Shown here: piece after piece, positions 44,516 through 54,419 of the stretch
How the letters are laid out: every line of letters begins with the position of its first letter
Numbering within the stretch: position 1 is the first letter of the stretch
Origin: Burkholderiales bacterium
Lineage (GTDB): Bacteria > Pseudomonadota > Gammaproteobacteria > Burkholderiales > Burkholderiaceae_C
Assembly (NCBI GenBank): GCA_028868855.1
Contig: JAGWTR010000001.1
Span: 310,001-374,000 of the forward strand
DNA length: 64,000 bases
Direction of reading: 5' to 3'
Position numbers and translations under genes: made by a program
The notes under the pieces: model-generated
Databases searched by the model: none
What the model was told of the DNA's origin: nothing
The model's input: only the letters and a program-made list of their open reading frames with translations

Positions 44516-46216
44516 TCAGCCCACGCAGGTGCGATTTTTGCCCGTTTGCTTGGCTTCATAAAGAGCCACGTCGGCGCGGTCCAGTGCGGCCTCAATGGTC
44601 TCGCCCACTCGGTACTGGGTCACGCCGGCCGAGAAGGTGATGAACACTTTCTTTTCGTCCTGCGTGAAGAACTCGGCGCTCAAGGTGCGCTGCAGGCGCG
44701 TGAGCACCTGCTGGCCTTCATCGACTTGTGTGTCTGGCAGCAGAACCACGAATTCCTCGCCGCCATAGCGGGCGATGGAGTCGGTCGGGCGCAGGCATTC
44801 ACCCACGCGGCGTGACAAGAACTGCAAGGCAAGGTCGCCCGTGTGGTGGCCCATCTGGTCGTTGAGCTTCTTGAAATTGTCCACGTCCAGCAAACCGATG
44901 GCGAGTTGGCCGCCATTGCGCTGCAGGTTCGCACATTCGGTATCAAAGGACTTCGCCAGGCCGCGTCGATTGGCAATCTGGGTGAGGGGGTCGGTCGACA
45001 CCTCGTCAGACAAGCGGCGAATTTCGCTTTCCAGGTCACGCACCCGATCGGTCAAGTCGGTGGCGCGGGCATGTTCAGCCTGCATGCGTGACTGAGCCTG
45101 CGAGACCAGACCGTGCACGGTGCGACTTTCTTCGACCATTTCACGCACCACACTGGCCAGGCTTTCCAGCGAGTCGGCCTGACCGATCGTGTCGGCATAG
45201 TGGCCCAGGCTTTGCTGGAAGCGATCCGTGGTGCTGCCCAGCGCCGCGATCTCCTGCAGCATTTCATGGATCAGGTGCTTGAGGGCCAGGCGCGCTGATT
45301 CACGGTCTTGTTTGAGCTGCTTCTGGCGCTGTCGGGTGCCTTCCAGCAGGTCCAGCATGTGCCGCACGCCACGGTGGTGCAGGCCATCGTCGAGTTGGTG
45401 CTGCATGGCCTGCACCTGGCCTTGCACCCAGGAGTCGTCTTCTGCCAGCTCCACCATGCTGTCCGTCAGCGTCTGGCACAGCTCGGTGAGCTGGTCGATG
45501 AGGTGATGGCGGTGCTCGATGACGCGCTGCGCCTGTCCGCAGGCTTCAGTGATCTGCTGACTGATTTCGCTGCATTGGTCTTCGCTGAGGTCCGTCTGGC
45601 GCCCACGCTGCAAGGCGGCTTGCAAGCTGGCCCTTGTTTCGCTGCTCTGAGCGATGTGGGGCGGCAGGGCAACGGCTACCGTGTCTTCGAGTTGTTCGAC
45701 CGAATGTTCGGCGAGCTTGGGCCATGGACTCTGGCCTGGGGGCGGAGTGGTCGCGATCGCGGCCGGGGGTGGGGTCGTTGTCGTGGCGACTTCGTCGACC
45801 AGGCCGGGCGCGACTTCGGTGATGCCAGTCAGGCTGTCGTCGATGGTGTCGCTGTCCCAGCCAGCCACCAGTTGGCTGAGGCGCTGGTGCAGGCGGTCGG
45901 CTGAATTTTTGCTGCCGTCCAGCACGCGCGTCAGGCTGTCCTTTTTGCGCGCGGTGGTCCATTGGCGGCCACCGCGTTCGGCCCCGCGCACGATCCGCCC
46001 GATCAGCTGCGACCAGCGTTCGCCATCGTCGGCCGACGACAGTGCGGTCGCTTCCGGACTGCCGCTGTGGGCGGCAACCCCCGATTCGGCCTCGTAGGCC
46101 TTGCGGAAATTCTCGGGCGTGGGCTCCTGCCTTTGCTCGGCCAGGCGGCGCAGCGCGGCTTTGGCCAGTTGCGTGGCAGTCTGCGATGCAGGGCCACTTC
46201 TGGGTGAATTGCCCAT
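44516..46216 (-). CDS. GGDEF diguanylate cyclase
   Basis: This protein of about 566 residues has no membrane helices. A long alpha-helical, partly coiled-coil region (about 1-395) precedes a C-terminal GGDEF domain (about 400-560). The active site is YGGEEFVVLLPD. An RxxD inhibitory site (RPTD) sits five residues before it, so c-di-GMP product inhibition is expected. SDEVSTDPLTQIANRRG marks the domain start. The codon at 46222 is TTG; the ATG at 46216 has AGGA upstream. It lies downstream of the REC-GGDEF-EAL gene on the same strand with a 22-base gap. Confidence 0.9.
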   Translation of the reverse strand: MGNSPRSGPASQTATQLAKAALRRLAEQRQEPTPENFRKAYEAESGVAAHSGSPEATALSSADDGERWSQLIGRIVRGAERGGRQWTTARKKDSLTRVLDGSKNSADRLHQRLSQLVAGWDSDTIDDSLTGITEVAPGLVDEVATTTTPPPAAIATTPPPGQSPWPKLAEHSVEQLEDTVAVALPPHIAQSSETRASLQAALQRGRQTDLSEDQCSEISQQITEACGQAQRVIEHRHHLIDQLTELCQTLTDSMVELAEDDSWVQGQVQAMQHQLDDGLHHRGVRHMLDLLEGTRQRQKQLKQDRESARLALKHLIHEMLQEIAALGSTTDRFQQSLGHYADTIGQADSLESLASVVREMVEESRTVHGLVSQAQSRMQAEHARATDLTDRVRDLESEIRRLSDEVSTDPLTQIANRRGLAKSFDTECANLQRNGGQLAIGLLDVDNFKKLNDQMGHHTGDLALQFLSRRVGECLRPTDSIARYGGEEFVVLLPDTQVDEGQQVLTRLQRTLSAEFFTQDEKKVFITFSAGVTQYRVGETIEAALDRADVALYEAKQTGKNRTCVG

Positions 46217-46238
46217 GATCAATTCCTGATTGAACTGC

Positions 46239-48461
46239 CTAGCCGGCCGTGGCGCCGCTGATCACGGCGTTGCCCATGTCGCCACTCAAAAGAGCGACAC
46301 GGGGCAGGTTTTGTTCGGTCTCGGCGCTGCGCAGCCAGTTCTCGACGTCGGGGGCGGGCATGGGGCGGGCAAACAGGAAACCTTGGCAAATGTGGCAGCC
46401 AAGGTTGTAGAGAATTTCCATTTGTGCAACCTCCTCGACGCCTTCGGCGACCACGCGCAGACCCAGGGCGCGGGCCAGTGCGATGATGGCCGACACCACC
46501 GCAGTGCTTTGCGGCGTCGTGCCCAGGCCATGCACAAAGGAGCGGTCAATCTTGAGTTCGCTGATGGGCAGGGTTGTGAGATAGGCCAGCGACGAATAAC
46601 CCGTGCCAAAGTCATCAATGGAGATCTCGATGCCGAGCTGATTGAGTCGGTGCAGCGAAGGAACTACGCCTTGCAGGTCCTTCATCAGGCCGGTTTCGGT
46701 GATTTCAAGCTCGATGAAATGTGGCGCCACTGCTTCGCGTAACAGGATGGCCTCAATTTTGTCGACCAGATCGGGCTGTTCAAACAGACGACTGGGCAGA
46801 TTGACGGCAATCGACGAGTCAAAGCCAAAATTGGCTTGCCATGTTTTGGCCTGACGAGCGGCTTCGGTGATCGCCCACAGGCTCATCTCGTTGATGAGAC
46901 CGGTGGCCTCCGCCAGGGGAATGAAGTCGTTGGGCGGAATGATTTTGCCGTCTCGCTTCCAGCGCATCAGCGCTTCGGCACCGACCATCTTGCTGGTGCG
47001 CACATCGATTTTTGGCTGGTAAAACAGTACCAGCTCATTGCGCTCCAATGCCTTGTGCAAGGCGGTGTCCAGGTCCAGACGGACCCGGCCTTTGTTGGCC
47101 GCTTGTGGGTCATAGATCAAGGCCGTGTTGCGCCCCTGGCTCTTGGCCATGTCCATCGCCACGTCGGCATTGCGAAGCAGGTCAGCCACGCTCAGACCTT
47201 GTTCGGGGAAAATGGCCACGCCAATGCTGGCGGTGATGAAACATTCCTGGCCGGCGACCATCATTGGGGCACGCAGCGCTCCCATGATGGCACTGGCTGT
47301 TTCCAGGGCCATGTCTTCGCTGGTGATCTCGGGCAGAAGCACGACGAATTCATCGGCGCCCAGACGGCCCACGGCTTCCAGCGTGCGGTGTCCGCGGGTG
47401 CCGCTGACGTCCATCGCGCTTTCCATGACCTGCTCGGAATGTTGAACGCACGAACGCAGTCGGCGGGCGACTTCAATCAACAATTCGTCGCCGGCGTGGT
47501 GGCCCAGGTTTTCATTGATGACCTTGAAGCGGTCAACCCCGATCTGCAGCAGGGCGACGCTGTGTTTGAGGCGCTTGGCATGCTCGATGGCACGTTCGCT
47601 GCGCCAGAAAATCTGGCGGCGGTTGGGCAGGCCGGTGAGGGTGTCGAAGTTGGCCAGGTGCTCGATCTTGTCTTCAGCAACCCGCCGATCGGTCACGTCC
47701 TGGACGATGCCGGTGTAACCGATCAAGGCGGCCAGTTCATTGAACTCAGGTTCGGCCTCGATGTGCAGGATACGTTGACGGCCATCTTCTAGGGTGATCT
47801 GGATGTCATGGCACAACACGGTACCGTGGTCCAGCACTTCGCGCAGAATGCGTTGAAAGCCGCGGCGTTCGTCGGCTGGCATCATGCGGATGATGCGCCT
47901 GAGACCCAGGCGGTCGCGTGGGCTCAGGCCAAACACGCGCAGCCCTTCGGTCGAGAACATCAGATCGGTGGCGCCCTTGCGCCAGTCAAAGCTGCCCATG
48001 CGGGCAAGATCCTGGGCTCGGGCCAGCGTGATCTTGCTGCGTTCAAGTTCCTGGCGGGTGCGGGCGGCACGCAGCAGGTAGCGCAGTCGACCAGCCAACA
48101 GGCTCCATTGAGTGCACTTGACGAAAAAATCCGTCGCGCCAACTTCATAGGCACGGGTGATGGAGGCCTCGTCGTCCAGGCCCGTCAACATCAGTACAGG
48201 GACCGATTCGTAGCCGGGCAACTGGCGCAACTCCTGGCAGGTGGCAAAACCATCCAGTCCAGGCATGACTGCATCCAGGACCACCACATCGGGCATGCCA
48301 TCGGCGATCATGTGCAGGGCTTGTTCTCCGGAGCTGGCTTCAGTGACGGCAAAACCGCGTTCTCTCAGGGCAATGGAGGTCAACAGCAGGTTGACTTCGT
48401 CATCATCGACCAGCAGCACCTTGGGCTGATCCTGATCATCGTCAAAGGCTCGCAGGCTCAT
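46239..48461 (-). CDS. Response regulator with PAS, GGDEF and EAL domains
   Basis: This protein of about 740 residues is predicted to control c-di-GMP. The receiver (about 12-130) has VLLVDDDE, phosphorylatable Asp in VVVLDAVMPGLDG and Lys in FFVKC. A PAS-like region (about 150-275) follows. The GGDEF domain (about 280-460) carries GADEF instead of GGDEF, probably lowering or abolishing synthesis. The EAL domain (about 475-720) has EALMRW, ELEITET, SIDDFGTGYSSLAY, LKIDRSFV and VAEGVE, so phosphodiesterase activity is likely. The ATG overlaps the TGA of the hybrid kinase gene (48458-48461). Confidence 0.9.
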   Translation of the reverse strand: MSLRAFDDDQDQPKVLLVDDDEVNLLLTSIALRERGFAVTEASSGEQALHMIADGMPDVVVLDAVMPGLDGFATCQELRQLPGYESVPVLMLTGLDDEASITRAYEVGATDFFVKCTQWSLLAGRLRYLLRAARTRQELERSKITLARAQDLARMGSFDWRKGATDLMFSTEGLRVFGLSPRDRLGLRRIIRMMPADERRGFQRILREVLDHGTVLCHDIQITLEDGRQRILHIEAEPEFNELAALIGYTGIVQDVTDRRVAEDKIEHLANFDTLTGLPNRRQIFWRSERAIEHAKRLKHSVALLQIGVDRFKVINENLGHHAGDELLIEVARRLRSCVQHSEQVMESAMDVSGTRGHRTLEAVGRLGADEFVVLLPEITSEDMALETASAIMGALRAPMMVAGQECFITASIGVAIFPEQGLSVADLLRNADVAMDMAKSQGRNTALIYDPQAANKGRVRLDLDTALHKALERNELVLFYQPKIDVRTSKMVGAEALMRWKRDGKIIPPNDFIPLAEATGLINEMSLWAITEAARQAKTWQANFGFDSSIAVNLPSRLFEQPDLVDKIEAILLREAVAPHFIELEITETGLMKDLQGVVPSLHRLNQLGIEISIDDFGTGYSSLAYLTTLPISELKIDRSFVHGLGTTPQSTAVVSAIIALARALGLRVVAEGVEEVAQMEILYNLGCHICQGFLFARPMPAPDVENWLRSAETEQNLPRVALLSGDMGNAVISGATAG

Positions 48462-51400
48462 GGTTGAGCCTCCTGCAAGAGTCGCAGGCTGGCGACAGCC
48501 CGCTCCACCTCGGGGCGGATCGCGCTGATTCGTGGGCCGAGGTCTTCTCCTGTTTGTCGCCTGATCATGGTTTCGATTTCGGCGCACATCTGGGACAACT
48601 TGAGTGCCCCAATGCTCGCGGACGATGATTTAAGGGTGTGCGCCACATGCGCAATCCCTGCATGATCGCCGATCTTGATCGCATCATCGAGTTGCGGCAG
48701 CATTCGCCCCACGGAATTTTCAAACGCCTTGGCGACGCGTTCGATCAATTTGTTGTTGCCATTGGGGTCCAGATCGCGCAGGCGTTGCAGGGCCTCGGGG
48801 TCCAAAACGGTTTCCCATGGACGGGGCTGCGTTTCATCATGGTTGACCGGCAGCTCCTGCAGAGCCATGGGGTCCGTGCTGATCTGGTCGCCAAGGGCAT
48901 CCGGATCAAGGTGGGTGTGTTCCACCAGGATTTTGTGCAACTGGCTTTGGCGGAACGGTTTGGAGAGGTAGTCGTCAAACCCCAACCCCAGGAAACGGCT
49001 CTCGTCACCTTCGAGCGCGTTGGCGGTCACGGCAATGACGGGTGTGTCCGGAGGTGTGATGAAGGTGAAGCGGCTATTGGAGCCTCGGCGGAACCAGCCC
49101 AGCGCCTCGACACCATCCATGCCTGGCATCTGGATGTCCATCAGGATCAGATCAAAACGGTGCTCACCCAGGCGACGCAAGCCCTCCAGGGCGGAGCTGG
49201 CCAGGCGAACCTCGCAACCCAGCCGTCGGAGCATCTGAGAGCAGACTTCCTGATTGACGGGATTGTCTTCAACGACCAGGATCACCTTATTGATGCGTTG
49301 CGGATCGGCAGTGATTTCGCCACGCTCGGCCGAAATCCCCAAAATGGCCTGACGCAGTTCGGCCTTGCGCAAGGGTTTGGCCACAAAACGCTGGAAACCC
49401 ACTTCCTGGGCGCGGCGCACGTCGTCGGGTGACGATACCGATGACAGCAGGATCATCTTCAGATCGGGATAGCGTCCACTGCGGCGCACGGCCTGGGCCA
49501 GTCCGACGCCATCGAGTTCGGGCATGTTCATGTCCACCAGGGCCAGGTCGAACGCGGCGTCCTGGGTGGGGTGTGCCATCAGCAGGTTCAGTGCCTCCTT
49601 GCCGTTGTTGGCCAGAACCACGTGCATGCCCCAGGCGGTGAGCATGTTCTCGATCACCGTGCGGTTGGTTTCGTTGTCGTCCACCACCAGGGCGTTGAAG
49701 GAGGGCATGCCAGGTTCTTCGAGCATGGCCATGTCGGCCTGCGTCGTGCCCACATGGGCAGGCACCCGGAAGACGAACTCTGAGCCTACGCCGGGGGCGC
49801 TGTGCACCTCGATGTGGCCGCCCATGAGTTCGACCAATTGCTTGGAGATCGCCAGGCCCAGGCCGGTGCCTCCATACCGGCGGGACATGCCCGCATTGGC
49901 TTGCACGAAGGCGCTGAACAGGCGGGGTATGACATCCGACGGAATGCCGATGCCGGTGTCGCGCACTGTGAATTCCAACTCAATGGACTCCAGTTTGGCG
50001 GTTGCGGCGGCGTCGGATGAGTGGCCACTGCTGGCGCGGCGGATGTCCACCACGATTTCGCCGTGCTCGGTGAATTTGATGGCATTGGCCACCAAGTTGG
50101 TGAGGATCTGACGCAGCCTCAGCGGATCGCCATGGATGACCGTGGGCAGGCCGGGTTGCTCCCGAAAGCTCAACTCCAAGCTCTTTTCATGGGCGCGTGG
50201 GGCCATCAGCTCCAGGGTGTCTTCGACCAGGGTGCGCAGCACAAAGTCGGAGATGGCGAGTTCGAGCTTGCCAGCCTCGATTTTGGCGAAATCCAGGATG
50301 TCGTTGATGATTTCCAACAAGCTCTCGCCGGAGCGGTACACCGCCTGGGCAAAGCGGCGCTGCTTATCATTGAGCGGGGTGCCCAGCAGCAACTCGGTCA
50401 TGCCCAGGATGCCGTTCATGGGGGTGCGGATTTCGTGGCTCATATTGGCCATGAACTGGCTCTTGGCCTGACTGGCGGCCTCGGCCAGATCGCGCGCTCG
50501 TTGCAATTCCAGTGCCTGGCGGTGGTCATCGGTGACGTCGGACACCAGGCCATAAATGCGTGCTTGCCCATCGGGCAGTCGGCGGGCCCGCGTGCGGTGC
50601 CGAAGCCAGCGCAGGCCTTTTTGCGGGTGTTGGAGACGCAGTAGGGTGTCGGTGGGCTCGGCCTGGGCTTCGAGCGCTTCTTGCTCGGCCAGAATGTGCT
50701 GGTCCTCAGGCACTACCAGCGATTTCAAGCGGTCGGGCTGTGCCTCGATGTCCTGAGCGGACACGCCCCACAAATCCTGAGTGCGGTGACTGAGGTAAAG
50801 GTAGTTGGCTCGGTGTTCGGTGGCCACATAGACCCAGTCGTCCATGGACTCCACCAGTTCGCGAAAGCGCCGTTCGGACTCCTCCAGGTCGGCCTGGGCT
50901 TGCCTGGACGCGGTGATGTCGCGCACCAGCGAGATCAGCAGGCGCGGGCGCCCGTTGCTGTGGCGCAGGGCGAAATGGCGGGCATTGACGATTCGTTCCT
51001 GGGTGGGGGTGCGCCATGAGAAATCGTGCTCAACGGTCTGTCCGGTGTCCAGAGCGTGCTGCATATGGCTTTGCGTCAGGTCCAGCACCGATTGGCCCAT
51101 GGCCTGGGCGATGGATTTGCCCACCACCTGGTCGCGTTTGAGGTTGAATTCAATCTCGGTGTAGCGGTTGATGGCCACCACATTGAAATTGACCGGATCC
51201 AAGACGAACAGGCTGACGGGCAGGTTGCCGAGCAGCGCTTCCAGGAATTCGCGCTCCTGTTCGCGCATGTGTTCCTGGGCCTTGCGCTTGGTGATGTCGT
51301 TGAAGAGGCAAACGTACTGGCTGCGCCCGCCGGTCTCATCAAGCATCTGGATGGCATCAATTTCGCCCCAGTAGCGGGTGATGACTTGGCCACCCTGCCG

Positions 51401-52489
51401 TGCCGCCTCATAGGTCAGGCGGAAGGGGACGCCCCGGGCGAGGTGGTCCTCCAGTTCGCTCACCGTGGTGGGGGCGCTGACTTCCTTGGCCAGCAACTCA
51501 CTCAGACGGTGGCCGATGACCTTGTCTTCGGGCCAGCCGGTGAGTGTCACGAAGGCGCTGTTGATCCATTCGATGATGCCGTTGCGATCGGTGATGGCCA
51601 CGCCGCTGCTGATGCGCGAGGCGACCAGTGCCAAACGCCCGAGGTTTTCGGCGCTGGTGGCCATGTCGGCCAAATTGGCATCGCGCTGGGCAACAAAACC
51701 CAATTGGATGGCCGCGATGTGGAGCACCAGCTTCAAATCCGCGCTGTCTTGTTGCGGGTCGTCAAATTCAAGCAGTGCCAGCGGCCAGCCTTCCACGGAA
51801 ATGGGCACGGCCAGAACCTTTTGCGTTTGCGTCGAACGCCAGGGGCTGCTGGAGACGGGCGGCAGTTCGCCCGGGTTGCGGGCAAACGAGGGTTGCAGGG
51901 TGTTCAGCGCATGGCCGAGGGGGCGCTCGTCGCGATGCGTGGCGGCAATGGCCGTGATGTCGATGATGTCGCCGGCGTCGCTGTCGGTGTGGACCCAGGG
52001 TCTCAGCAGGGCCGATTCGCCATTCCAGCCTTCCACCCGCAGGCACACCCAGGCACGCGAACCCAGGTGCTGGTGCAGGGTCTGGCCGACTTTCTGCAGC
52101 GCCTCGGTCAGCGAACGGGCGCCATGTGCCGCCTCGGCGATTTCCCGGCCGACCGCCAGCCAGTGGTGTGATTGGCTGTTGTCCAGGGGCGACAGCGGAT
52201 TTTCAGTCGGCAAGGTGGTGGCGGTTGCCGGGCGGGGCGTGGTCCCGGCATGAGTCGCGGCGGGTTTCTGGCGCTGGCGAGCAATGTGCGCAATGCCGGC
52301 CGATGCCCAAGCTGCCATGGCCAGGCCAAGACCGCTCCAACCCCAGACCCATGCGGCGGCCGACGTCATGAGCATCGCGCCCAGAACCCAAATCAGGGTC
52401 CAGGAATAGCGCGTCGAGTTAGTGTCCTGCGGCATCACTCGATCATCCTTGGGTAAGCCGCCCCCTTGGTCTTTGAAAACCGGGGGCAT
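48458..52489 (-). CDS. Hybrid sensor histidine kinase with PAS repeats, two receivers and HPt
   Basis: This 1343-residue multi-step phosphorelay protein has two N-terminal membrane helices (about 28-65), a GAF-like region (about 110-250), three PAS domains (about 280-640) and a HisKA domain ([18 protein letters not shown] near 685). The ATPase domain has [22 protein letters not shown] and GGTGLGLAI. Two receivers follow ([11 protein letters not shown] with [22 protein letters not shown] with [11 protein letters not shown]). The C-terminal HPt domain has [14 protein letters not shown]. The signal is unknown. A second possible start is the ATG at 52435. ATGA overlap with the REC-GGDEF-EAL gene makes that protein its likely output. 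Confidence 0.9.
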   Translation of the reverse strand: MPPVFKDQGGGLPKDDRVMPQDTNSTRYSWTLIWVLGAMLMTSAAAWVWGWSGLGLAMAAWASAGIAHIARQRQKPAATHAGTTPRPATATTLPTENPLSPLDNSQSHHWLAVGREIAEAAHGARSLTEALQKVGQTLHQHLGSRAWVCLRVEGWNGESALLRPWVHTDSDAGDIIDITAIAATHRDERPLGHALNTLQPSFARNPGELPPVSSSPWRSTQTQKVLAVPISVEGWPLALLEFDDPQQDSADLKLVLHIAAIQLGFVAQRDANLADMATSAENLGRLALVASRISSGVAITDRNGIIEWINSAFVTLTGWPEDKVIGHRLSELLAKEVSAPTTVSELEDHLARGVPFRLTYEAARQGGQVITRYWGEIDAIQMLDETGGRSQYVCLFNDITKRKAQEHMREQEREFLEALLGNLPVSLFVLDPVNFNVVAINRYTEIEFNLKRDQVVGKSIAQAMGQSVLDLTQSHMQHALDTGQTVEHDFSWRTPTQERIVNARHFALRHSNGRPRLLISLVRDITASRQAQADLEESERRFRELVESMDDWVYVATEHRANYLYLSHRTQDLWGVSAQDIEAQPDRLKSLVVPEDQHILAEQEALEAQAEPTDTLLRLQHPQKGLRWLRHRTRARRLPDGQARIYGLVSDVTDDHRQALELQRARDLAEAASQAKSQFMANMSHEIRTPMNGILGMTELLLGTPLNDKQRRFAQAVYRSGESLLEIINDILDFAKIEAGKLELAISDFVLRTLVEDTLELMAPRAHEKSLELSFREQPGLPTVIHGDPLRLRQILTNLVANAIKFTEHGEIVVDIRRASSGHSSDAAATAKLESIELEFTVRDTGIGIPSDVIPRLFSAFVQANAGMSRRYGGTGLGLAISKQLVELMGGHIEVHSAPGVGSEFVFRVPAHVGTTQADMAMLEEPGMPSFNALVVDDNETNRTVIENMLTAWGMHVVLANNGKEALNLLMAHPTQDAAFDLALVDMNMPELDGVGLAQAVRRSGRYPDLKMILLSSVSSPDDVRRAQEVGFQRFVAKPLRKAELRQAILGISAERGEITADPQRINKVILVVEDNPVNQEVCSQMLRRLGCEVRLASSALEGLRRLGEHRFDLILMDIQMPGMDGVEALGWFRRGSNSRFTFITPPDTPVIAVTANALEGDESRFLGLGFDDYLSKPFRQSQLHKILVEHTHLDPDALGDQISTDPMALQELPVNHDETQPRPWETVLDPEALQRLRDLDPNGNNKLIERVAKAFENSVGRMLPQLDDAIKIGDHAGIAHVAHTLKSSSASIGALKLSQMCAEIETMIRRQTGEDLGPRISAIRPEVERAVASLRLLQEAQP

Positions 52490-52578
52490 ACTGTTTCTCT
52501 TCGTTAAGTAATCACGGACTTTACAGGTACTGTGAAAACCTCAACCCACAGAACAAACCGCCTACGGTCCTTCTTACA

Positions 52579-53685
52579 ATGAGTTGGATGCAGGGTCCAC
52601 AGAATATTTCTCATCAAGCGCAACGGTCGCGGCCGTTTCGTGCGTATCTATTTGGCTGGGGCTTGGTCGGCTTGGTCGCGCTTGTGACCTTGGTGTTCAT
52701 CAAGGCGCCTGCTTGGGCGCACAGTCTTTTCCTCCTGCTGTGGTGTCTGGTGTGGGGCACTTGGCTGGCGCGCAATCCGTCAGGGCTTGAGGTGGAGTCT
52801 TTCCCGCCGGAGGTGGTGACGCCAGCAGTCCTGGCCTCTGATGACGAGCCGGATGTTGAGGATGATGCACCGCTGGCCGTGTCCGCGAACGACTCCAAAC
52901 TCGAACCCGACCCCGAGGTTTTACGCTACGCCCTGTCGCACGACCTGCGGGCACCACTGAGGGTGGTCGATGGGTTCACCCGCATCCTCAAGGAGGACTA
53001 TGGCCGTGTGCTGGACAAGGTGGGTAACGACCACCTGGAGCGTGTGCTTGCGGCCTCTGCGCGGATGAACGGCATGATCGACGCGATTCTGGCTCAGGCC
53101 CAGTTGGCACGGGCGCCACTGGAGCGCCGGGAGATCGACCTCAGCGCGCTGGCGCGAGAGGTGGCCGGTGAGTTGTCCGGCCTGCACCGAGACGCAAATG
53201 GGGGGCGCAGCCAGTTAACGGACTTCGGGTGTGCCGAGTTCGTGGTGGCCGATGGCCTGTTGGCCGATGGCGACCCGACCTTGGTGCGTCGTGTGCTGGA
53301 AAACCTCATGGGCAACGCCCTGAAGTACAGCGCCAAGGTCGCGCAACCGCGCATTGAGGTGGGCCTCATGCCTGCCACCAATCCGGCGGTGTTTTTTGTG
53401 CGCGACAACGGGGTTGGCTTTGATATGCAGCATGCCAACAAGCTGTTCGGCCTGTTTCAACGCTTGCACAGCGCCAAGGAGTTTCCGGGCTCCGGTGTGG
53501 GACTGGCGGGCGTTCAAAACATCATCGCGCGCCACGGCGGCCGTGTGTGGGCCGAGGCCCAGGCGGGGCAAGGGGCCTGCTTCTACTTCACGCTGATCAG
53601 TGCTGCGCAAGCGCAGCAAAAGGCGTTTCGCGTCTCAGGGGCCTCAGGCACTGATGTCGACTCAGGTCAGCGGGCCCAGGCCTGA
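52579..53685 (+). CDS. Membrane-bound sensor histidine kinase
   Basis: This 368-residue kinase has two short membrane helices (about 22-42 and 46-64), a linker, and HisKA with the phospho-accepting histidine in ALSHDLRAPLRVVDGF near 120. The ATPase domain has the N-box in ENLMGNALKYS near 235 and glycine boxes DNGVGFDMQ and GSGVGLAGVQNII. The sequence is of the type found after phytochrome and PAS sensors, but no sensory domain is fused, so the input is unknown. It is divergent from the hybrid kinase and convergent with the ANTAR regulator, overlapping its 3' end by 24 bases. Confidence 0.88.
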   Translation: MSWMQGPQNISHQAQRSRPFRAYLFGWGLVGLVALVTLVFIKAPAWAHSLFLLLWCLVWGTWLARNPSGLEVESFPPEVVTPAVLASDDEPDVEDDAPLAVSANDSKLEPDPEVLRYALSHDLRAPLRVVDGFTRILKEDYGRVLDKVGNDHLERVLAASARMNGMIDAILAQAQLARAPLERREIDLSALAREVAGELSGLHRDANGGRSQLTDFGCAEFVVADGLLADGDPTLVRRVLENLMGNALKYSAKVAQPRIEVGLMPATNPAVFFVRDNGVGFDMQHANKLFGLFQRLHSAKEFPGSGVGLAGVQNIIARHGGRVWAEAQAGQGACFYFTLISAAQAQQKAFRVSGASGTDVDSGQRAQA

Positions 53686-54288
53686 GAGGACTTCCTGGGC
53701 CTCCAGCAGCCGCTGGCACCAGGCCTCCAGTGAGCGGCCATCCTGTTGGGACTGCTTGTGCAATCGATCCAGGGCTTGGCTGCGGTTCAGCGAATGCCGG
53801 TGCATGACGATGCCCACGGCCAAGGCCACGGTATGGGTCAGCGGGTCGGCCTGTTGTTCGGCGACAGGCGCTGATGGTTTGGCGGTGAGCGGGGGGACAC
53901 CGGCCTGGTCCTGGGCTTTGCGGCGGTTGGCAAAGGCGGACTCGACCGCCGGGATGATCTGCTGGATGTCCAGGGGCTTGACCAGGTAGGTCACTGCGCC
54001 CAGTTCCTTGACCTGCGCCACCGTGGCTTCGTCAGAAAAGGCCGACAGAAACATGAAGGGGATCTGGCAGTAGTCGCGCAGATAGGCGGCCACGTCAAAG
54101 CCGGATTTTCCTTCCATGCGAATGTCTAGCAGGGCCAGTTCGGGCTTGTGTTCACGCGCCAGCAAGATGGCGTCGTCCCCGTTGTCAGCATCGATGACTT
54201 CATATCCCGCTTGCGACAGGCCATGCGTGACCGTGGCCAGCACCAGTCGGTCATCATCCACCACCAGAATTTTACCTTTGTGACTCAC
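53662..54288 (-). CDS. Response regulator with divergent ANTAR RNA-binding domain
   Basis: This protein of about 208 residues has a complete N-terminal receiver (ILVVDDDRLV, Asp in LALLDIRMEG, Lys in YLVKPLD), a linker rich in Ala and Pro, and a C-terminal ANTAR-like domain (about 150-200: VALAVGIVMHRHSLNRSQALDRL). The usual AKG is AVG and the LRxxA segment is replaced, so RNA binding may differ. ANTAR regulators act by antitermination when phosphorylated. The GTG at 54288 has GAGG at good distance; the ATG at 54294 is too close to it. It lies downstream of the HisKA_2 kinase gene, its probable partner. Confidence 0.85.
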   Translation of the reverse strand: MSHKGKILVVDDDRLVLATVTHGLSQAGYEVIDADNGDDAILLAREHKPELALLDIRMEGKSGFDVAAYLRDYCQIPFMFLSAFSDEATVAQVKELGAVTYLVKPLDIQQIIPAVESAFANRRKAQDQAGVPPLTAKPSAPVAEQQADPLTHTVALAVGIVMHRHSLNRSQALDRLHKQSQQDGRSLEAWCQRLLEAQEVLSGLGPLT

Positions 54289-54419
54289 GTGCATCCTCGT
54301 TGGGCCGCTCAAGCCCTGGGCCGCTACGGAGGCGATGCGCCTCAGATCACGTCAAGACTGCCTAACCGTATTGTCGACCGGCAAACGGCAGATATTCTAT
54401 ATATCTTTGCGCCGACCAC

